Source: Planctomycetota bacterium (GTDB lineage: Bacteria > Planctomycetota > UBA1135 > UBA2386). From it: DNA of 7,479 nucleotides. Positions 5,097 to 7,479 of this stretch are shown in pieces (position 1 is the stretch's first letter; the number at the start of each line of letters is the position of its first letter). The notes beneath the pieces were generated by a model. It was not told the DNA's origin. It was given only the letters and a program-made list of their open reading frames with translations, and did not search any database. Made by a program: the position numbers and the translations under genes. Location: NCBI GenBank assembly GCA_947455805.1, contig CANGSN010000139.1:1-7479 (forward strand), read 5' to 3'.

Positions 5097-5952
5097 GTGC
5101 GGCGGCGGGGCGGCTCTTCTCGAACTGCAGGTAGGCCGAGGTCGCGGCGATCGTCGCCACCGGCGCCAGCGCCAGCACGTTGACGAACGGCACGAACACC
5201 GCGAACTGCAGGCCGAGGCCGGTGCCCAGCGCGCGCCAGCGGTTTCGCCACAGCAGCTCGAGGCGGGCTGGCAGGGCGAGTCCGCGTTCGGCCATGGGTG
5301 GCTCGAACCACACCACGGCGGCGGTCGCAGCGCCGAGCGCCACGAGCAAGGGCAGCCACACGTATGGCACCAGGACCAGCGCCAGCACCGCCGGCAGCGC
5401 CAGCAGGGCCGCCGCCAGCACCTGTGCCCGTTCGCGCAGCCGCAGCACCGTGTGGTGGGCGTCGTCGCCTTGTTCGGGGCCGACCATCGCGCGCTCGGCG
5501 GCGACCCGCAGCGGCTCCTGCAGGGCACCACAGACCACGTCGAGCAGCGGCGGGCCGAGCAGCAGGGCACACGCGGCGAGCCAACGCGTCGGGCCGTGCT
5601 CGGCGTTGGCCGCGCGCACGCTGTCGAGCAGCGGCCACGTCGACGCGAATGCGGCCGTGCACCACGGGGTCAGCAGCCAGGCACCGCCCACGTAGACCAG
5701 CAGGAACGCCAGCAGGTTGGCGGCCACCGGCAGCCGCAGCAGGCCGAGGAACGCCCGTTCGTGCAGCAGCGCGAACACCGCGCGGTGCACTTCCCGCAGG
5801 CCGCGCCACAGATCGGCCGGCGGCGCACCGCGTCCCGGTACGAGTGCGTAGGGGCGGCGCAGCGCCGTCAACGCGCCGCGGCAACGGCGGCATGCGGCGC
5901 CTTCGGTCGCATGGCCGCAGCAGGCACAGCGAGTCGCAATTCGGTCGTGCAT
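5080..5952 (-). CDS. EI24-like integral membrane protein with N-terminal zinc ribbon
   Basis: A 290-residue protein if started at the ATG at 5950-5952 (MHDRIATRC). A GGAAG lies six bases upstream of it on the minus strand. A longer open frame begins at 6066, but it would overlap the start of the divergent gcdH and adds low-quality sequence. Residues 9-24 contain two CxxC pairs (C9/C12 and C21/C24), a zinc-ribbon pattern. Hydrophobic segments lie at about 69-96, 124-144, 178-213 (probably two helices) and 243-272. The region near 235-278 (RNRWRALGTGLGLQFAVFVPFVN, then APVATIAAT) has the ending typical of the EI24/CysZ-like family. CysZ transports sulfate, but many EI24 proteins have no assigned role and I do not assign one here. 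The tail is Ala/Pro-rich. The gene is convergent with the dehydrogenase and divergent from gcdH. Confidence 0.75.
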   Translation of the reverse strand: MHDRIATRCACCGHATEGAACRRCRGALTALRRPYALVPGRGAPPADLWRGLREVHRAVFALLHERAFLGLLRLPVAANLLAFLLVYVGGAWLLTPWCTAAFASTWPLLDSVRAANAEHGPTRWLAACALLLGPPLLDVVCGALQEPLRVAAERAMVGPEQGDDAHHTVLRLRERAQVLAAALLALPAVLALVLVPYVWLPLLVALGAATAAVVWFEPPMAERGLALPARLELLWRNRWRALGTGLGLQFAVFVPFVNVLALAPVATIAATSAYLQFEKSRPAAAPTAAA

Positions 5953-5977
5953 CCTGGTCTTCCACGGGTGCGAAGCC

Positions 5978-6011
5978 GCGTGGCGCGTCTTTCCTTGGCG
6001 GGTCGCCACGC
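5978..6011. promoter_or_regulatory. 8+8 bp inverted repeat in the gcdH/EI24 divergent spacer (candidate operator)
   Basis: GCGTGGCG (5978-5985) and CGCCACGC (6004-6011) are perfect inverted copies separated by 18 bp. The right half abuts the -10-like TATCGT (6012-6017), so a bound dimer would cover the place where RNA polymerase contacts the -35 region. A nested smaller repeat, TGGCG-GGT-CGCCA (5996-6008), is also present. It could serve gcdH, the EI24 gene, or both. In G+C-rich DNA such a repeat can also occur by chance. Confidence 0.4.
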
Positions 6012-6017
6012 TATCGT
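6012..6017 (+). promoter_or_regulatory. Candidate -10 box for gcdH
   Basis: TATCGT lies 27 bp before the ATG at 6045, a distance that would give a 5' leader of about 20 bases. No convincing -35 hexamer is present at 16-18 bp; TTTCCT (5990-5995) is the nearest option. No Shine-Dalgarno is visible before the ATG either. Confidence 0.25.
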
Positions 6018-6044
6018 GCTCGCCCCCGCACACTCCATCGCACC

Positions 6045-7214
6045 ATGAGCGATCCCTACAAGGCACTCGATTTCTACAACGTCGACGAACTCTACTCCGA
6101 CGAGGAGCGGATGATCCGCGACACGGTGCGGCAGTGGGTCTCGGATCGCTTCATGCCGATCATCGAGGAGCACAATCGCGCCGCGACGTTCCCGACCCAC
6201 CTGATCCCGGAACTCGGCGAGATGGGCGTCTACGGCGCCTCGCTGACCGGCTACGGCTGTGCCGGCCTGAGCCCGATCGCCAGCGGCCTGATCTGCCAGG
6301 AGCTCGAGCGCGGCGACAGCGGCCTGCGCTCGTTCGTCTCGGTGCAGGGCTCGCTGTGCATGTATCCCATCTGGGCCTACGGCAGCGAGGAGCAGAAGCA
6401 GAAGTACCTGCCGAAGATGGCGGCCGGCAAGCTGATCGGGTGCTTCGGCCTGACCGAGGCGGACTTCGGCAGCAACCCGGGCGGCATGCTGACCAAGGCG
6501 GTGCGCGACGGCGACCACTTCGTGCTGAACGGCAGCAAGTATTGGATCACCAACGGCACCACCGCCGACGTCGGCATCGTCTGGGCCAAGCTCGACGGCG
6601 TCGTGCGCGGCTTCCTGGTCGACAAGGGCACCAAGGGCTACCAGGGCAAGCCGATCAAGAACAAGTTCTCGCTGCGGGCGTCGGACACCAGCGAGCTGGT
6701 GCTCGAGGACGTGCGCATCCACAAGTCGCAGATGCTGCCGGGCATCGAAGGCCTCAAGGGCCCGCTGAGCTGCCTGACGCAGGCGCGCTACGGCATCGCC
6801 TTCGGCGCCATCGGCGCCGCCCAGGCCGCCTTCGACGAGGCCTGTCGCTACAGCAAGATGCGCATCTCGTTCGACAAGCCGATCGCCAAGTACCAGCTGG
6901 TGCAGAACAAGCTGGTGTGGATGGCGGCCGAGATCACCAAGGCGCAGCTGATGTGCTGGAAGCTCGGCAAGATGAAGGAAGCCGGCACCATGCAGCACTT
7001 CCACGTGTCGATGGCCAAGCGCAACAGCTGCTGGATGGCGCTCGAGTGCTGCCGCATCGGCCGCGACATCCTCGGCGCCAACGGCATCACCGACGAGTAC
7101 CAGATGATGCGCCACATGTGCAACCTCGAGTCGGTCATCACCTACGAGGGCACGCACGACATCCACGGCCTGATCATCGGCCGCCAGCTCACCGGCGAAG
7201 ACGCGATCCTGTGA
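6045..7214 (+). CDS. gcdH: Glutaryl-CoA dehydrogenase (acyl-CoA dehydrogenase family)
   Basis: A 389-residue flavoprotein, the usual length for this enzyme. It oxidises and decarboxylates glutaryl-CoA to crotonyl-CoA in lysine and tryptophan breakdown, passing electrons to ETF. Several features separate it from general acyl-CoA dehydrogenases. GLRSFVSVQGSL (93-104) carries R95, equivalent to the Arg94 that contacts the glutaryl carboxylate in the human enzyme. TYEGTHDIHGLIIGRQLTG (366-384) contains the catalytic Glu368. The family signature CFGLTEADFGSNPGG is at 133-147, followed by NGSKYWITNG (162-171) and LGANGITDEYQMMRH (343-357). The usual FG of the FAD-adenine segment is replaced by FD in RISFDKPIAKYQ (273-284). 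The open frame extends far upstream of 6045, but that part is antisense to the EI24 gene; ATG 6045 begins the conserved protein. The stop overlaps the next start by 4 bp. Confidence 0.93.
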   Translation: MSDPYKALDFYNVDELYSDEERMIRDTVRQWVSDRFMPIIEEHNRAATFPTHLIPELGEMGVYGASLTGYGCAGLSPIASGLICQELERGDSGLRSFVSVQGSLCMYPIWAYGSEEQKQKYLPKMAAGKLIGCFGLTEADFGSNPGGMLTKAVRDGDHFVLNGSKYWITNGTTADVGIVWAKLDGVVRGFLVDKGTKGYQGKPIKNKFSLRASDTSELVLEDVRIHKSQMLPGIEGLKGPLSCLTQARYGIAFGAIGAAQAAFDEACRYSKMRISFDKPIAKYQLVQNKLVWMAAEITKAQLMCWKLGKMKEAGTMQHFHVSMAKRNSCWMALECCRIGRDILGANGITDEYQMMRHMCNLESVITYEGTHDIHGLIIGRQLTGEDAIL

Positions 7215-7479
7215 GCGGAGCGGCGCAGGCCCAGACCGGCCGCGCCGAGCTGCCGCCGTTCCGCGGCCCCGTGGTCCACGTCGACCCGGAGCGCGCGTGG
7301 AGCGGCGGCGAGGTGCAGGTGTTCCTGCTGATGGAAGGCCTGCGCGCGCGCTCTGTGCCGCAGCTGCTCGTGGCACCCGCCGGCAGCGCCGCCGAACGCG
7401 TCGCCCGCGAGCGCGGCTTCGACGTCGTGCCGATCGCGCTGCGCCACTCGTGCGACGTGCTGTCCGTCTGGCGGCTGCG
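7211..7479 (+). CDS. GT-B type glycosyltransferase, N-terminal part (runs off the window)
   Basis: The GTG at 7211 overlaps the gcdH stop as GTGA (7211-7214), a typical coupled junction. The frame stays open to the window edge for 89 codons. After a 20-residue lead, the sequence has the N-terminal pattern of GT4-like glycosyltransferases: VVHVDPERAWSGGEVQVFLL (a first strand, a Gly-Gly-Glu loop that contacts the acceptor in this fold, then a helix), MEGLRARSVPQLLVAPAGS, and AAERVARERGFDVVPIALRH. Such enzymes transfer a sugar from a nucleotide donor, usually to an envelope lipid or polysaccharide. The donor-binding C-terminal half lies outside the window, so the sugar and acceptor are unknown. 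No strong Shine-Dalgarno is visible, which fits translational coupling to gcdH. Confidence 0.75.
   Translation, partial: MSGAAQAQTGRAELPPFRGPVVHVDPERAWSGGEVQVFLLMEGLRARSVPQLLVAPAGSAAERVARERGFDVVPIALRHSCDVLSVWRL

Noticed and set aside
3459..5570. 703-codon open frame on the minus strand opposite the dehydrogenase
   Set aside because: It is antisense to clear GSDH motifs and continues out of frame through the EI24 gene; its composition is Arg/Ala-rich without recognisable domains.
5298..6044. Upstream extension of the gcdH reading frame (about 249 codons)
   Set aside because: It is antisense to the EI24 gene, Arg/Pro/Ala-rich and ends where the conserved acyl-CoA dehydrogenase N-terminus begins at 6045.
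5953..6066. Longer start (6066) for the EI24 gene
   Set aside because: It would overlap the start of divergent gcdH and run through the promoter spacer; the added 38 residues show no family features. The ATG at 5952 has a plausible ribosome site and precedes the zinc ribbon.

Overview
The window is high-GC bacterial DNA (roughly two thirds G+C by eye) with dense coding, about six full or partial conventional genes and one very small gene. The best pointer to the source is the secreted sugar-dehydrogenase-like protein. It ends in a roughly 140-residue C-terminal module of a kind I associate with large-genome Planctomycetota. This is recognition from memory, not a search, so the phylum is a moderate-confidence inference. 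Nothing in the window looks like phage, an insertion sequence, a CRISPR array, an rRNA or a tRNA.

Left part (1-1126): the last 20 codons of a membrane protein run straight into a Roadblock/LC7-domain gene (84-602), probably in one operon, closed by a long hairpin (630-666). A gene-poor stretch follows. It holds possible promoters, a short upstream ORF (914-958) and a tiny gene of 21 codons (973-1038) that encodes almost only lysine and alanine. Two strong hairpins sit just after it, and the second ends in TTTT like an intrinsic terminator. This compact unit is the least ordinary part of the window.

Middle part (1223-5096): metG (methionyl-tRNA synthetase, minus strand) ends inside a perfectly phased 4 x 14 bp tandem repeat that duplicates its own stop region. 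Divergent from metG is a secreted PQQ-type (GSDH family) dehydrogenase. Its end overlaps by 17 bp the end of the convergent gene for an EI24-like membrane protein with an N-terminal zinc ribbon.

Right part (5953-7479): a 92 bp divergent spacer carries an 8+8 bp inverted repeat beside a -10-like box. It leads into gcdH (glutaryl-CoA dehydrogenase, lysine/tryptophan catabolism). The gcdH stop overlaps by 4 bp the GTG start of a GT-B glycosyltransferase that runs off the window. The genes do not form one pathway: translation (metG), carbon oxidation (GSDH, gcdH), envelope (EI24, glycosyltransferase) and cell organisation (Roadblock) are simply adjacent. I see no complete multi-gene system that is clearly new. 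The Lys/Ala mini-gene module, the stop-codon repeat and the planctomycete-type C-terminal module are the best leads.
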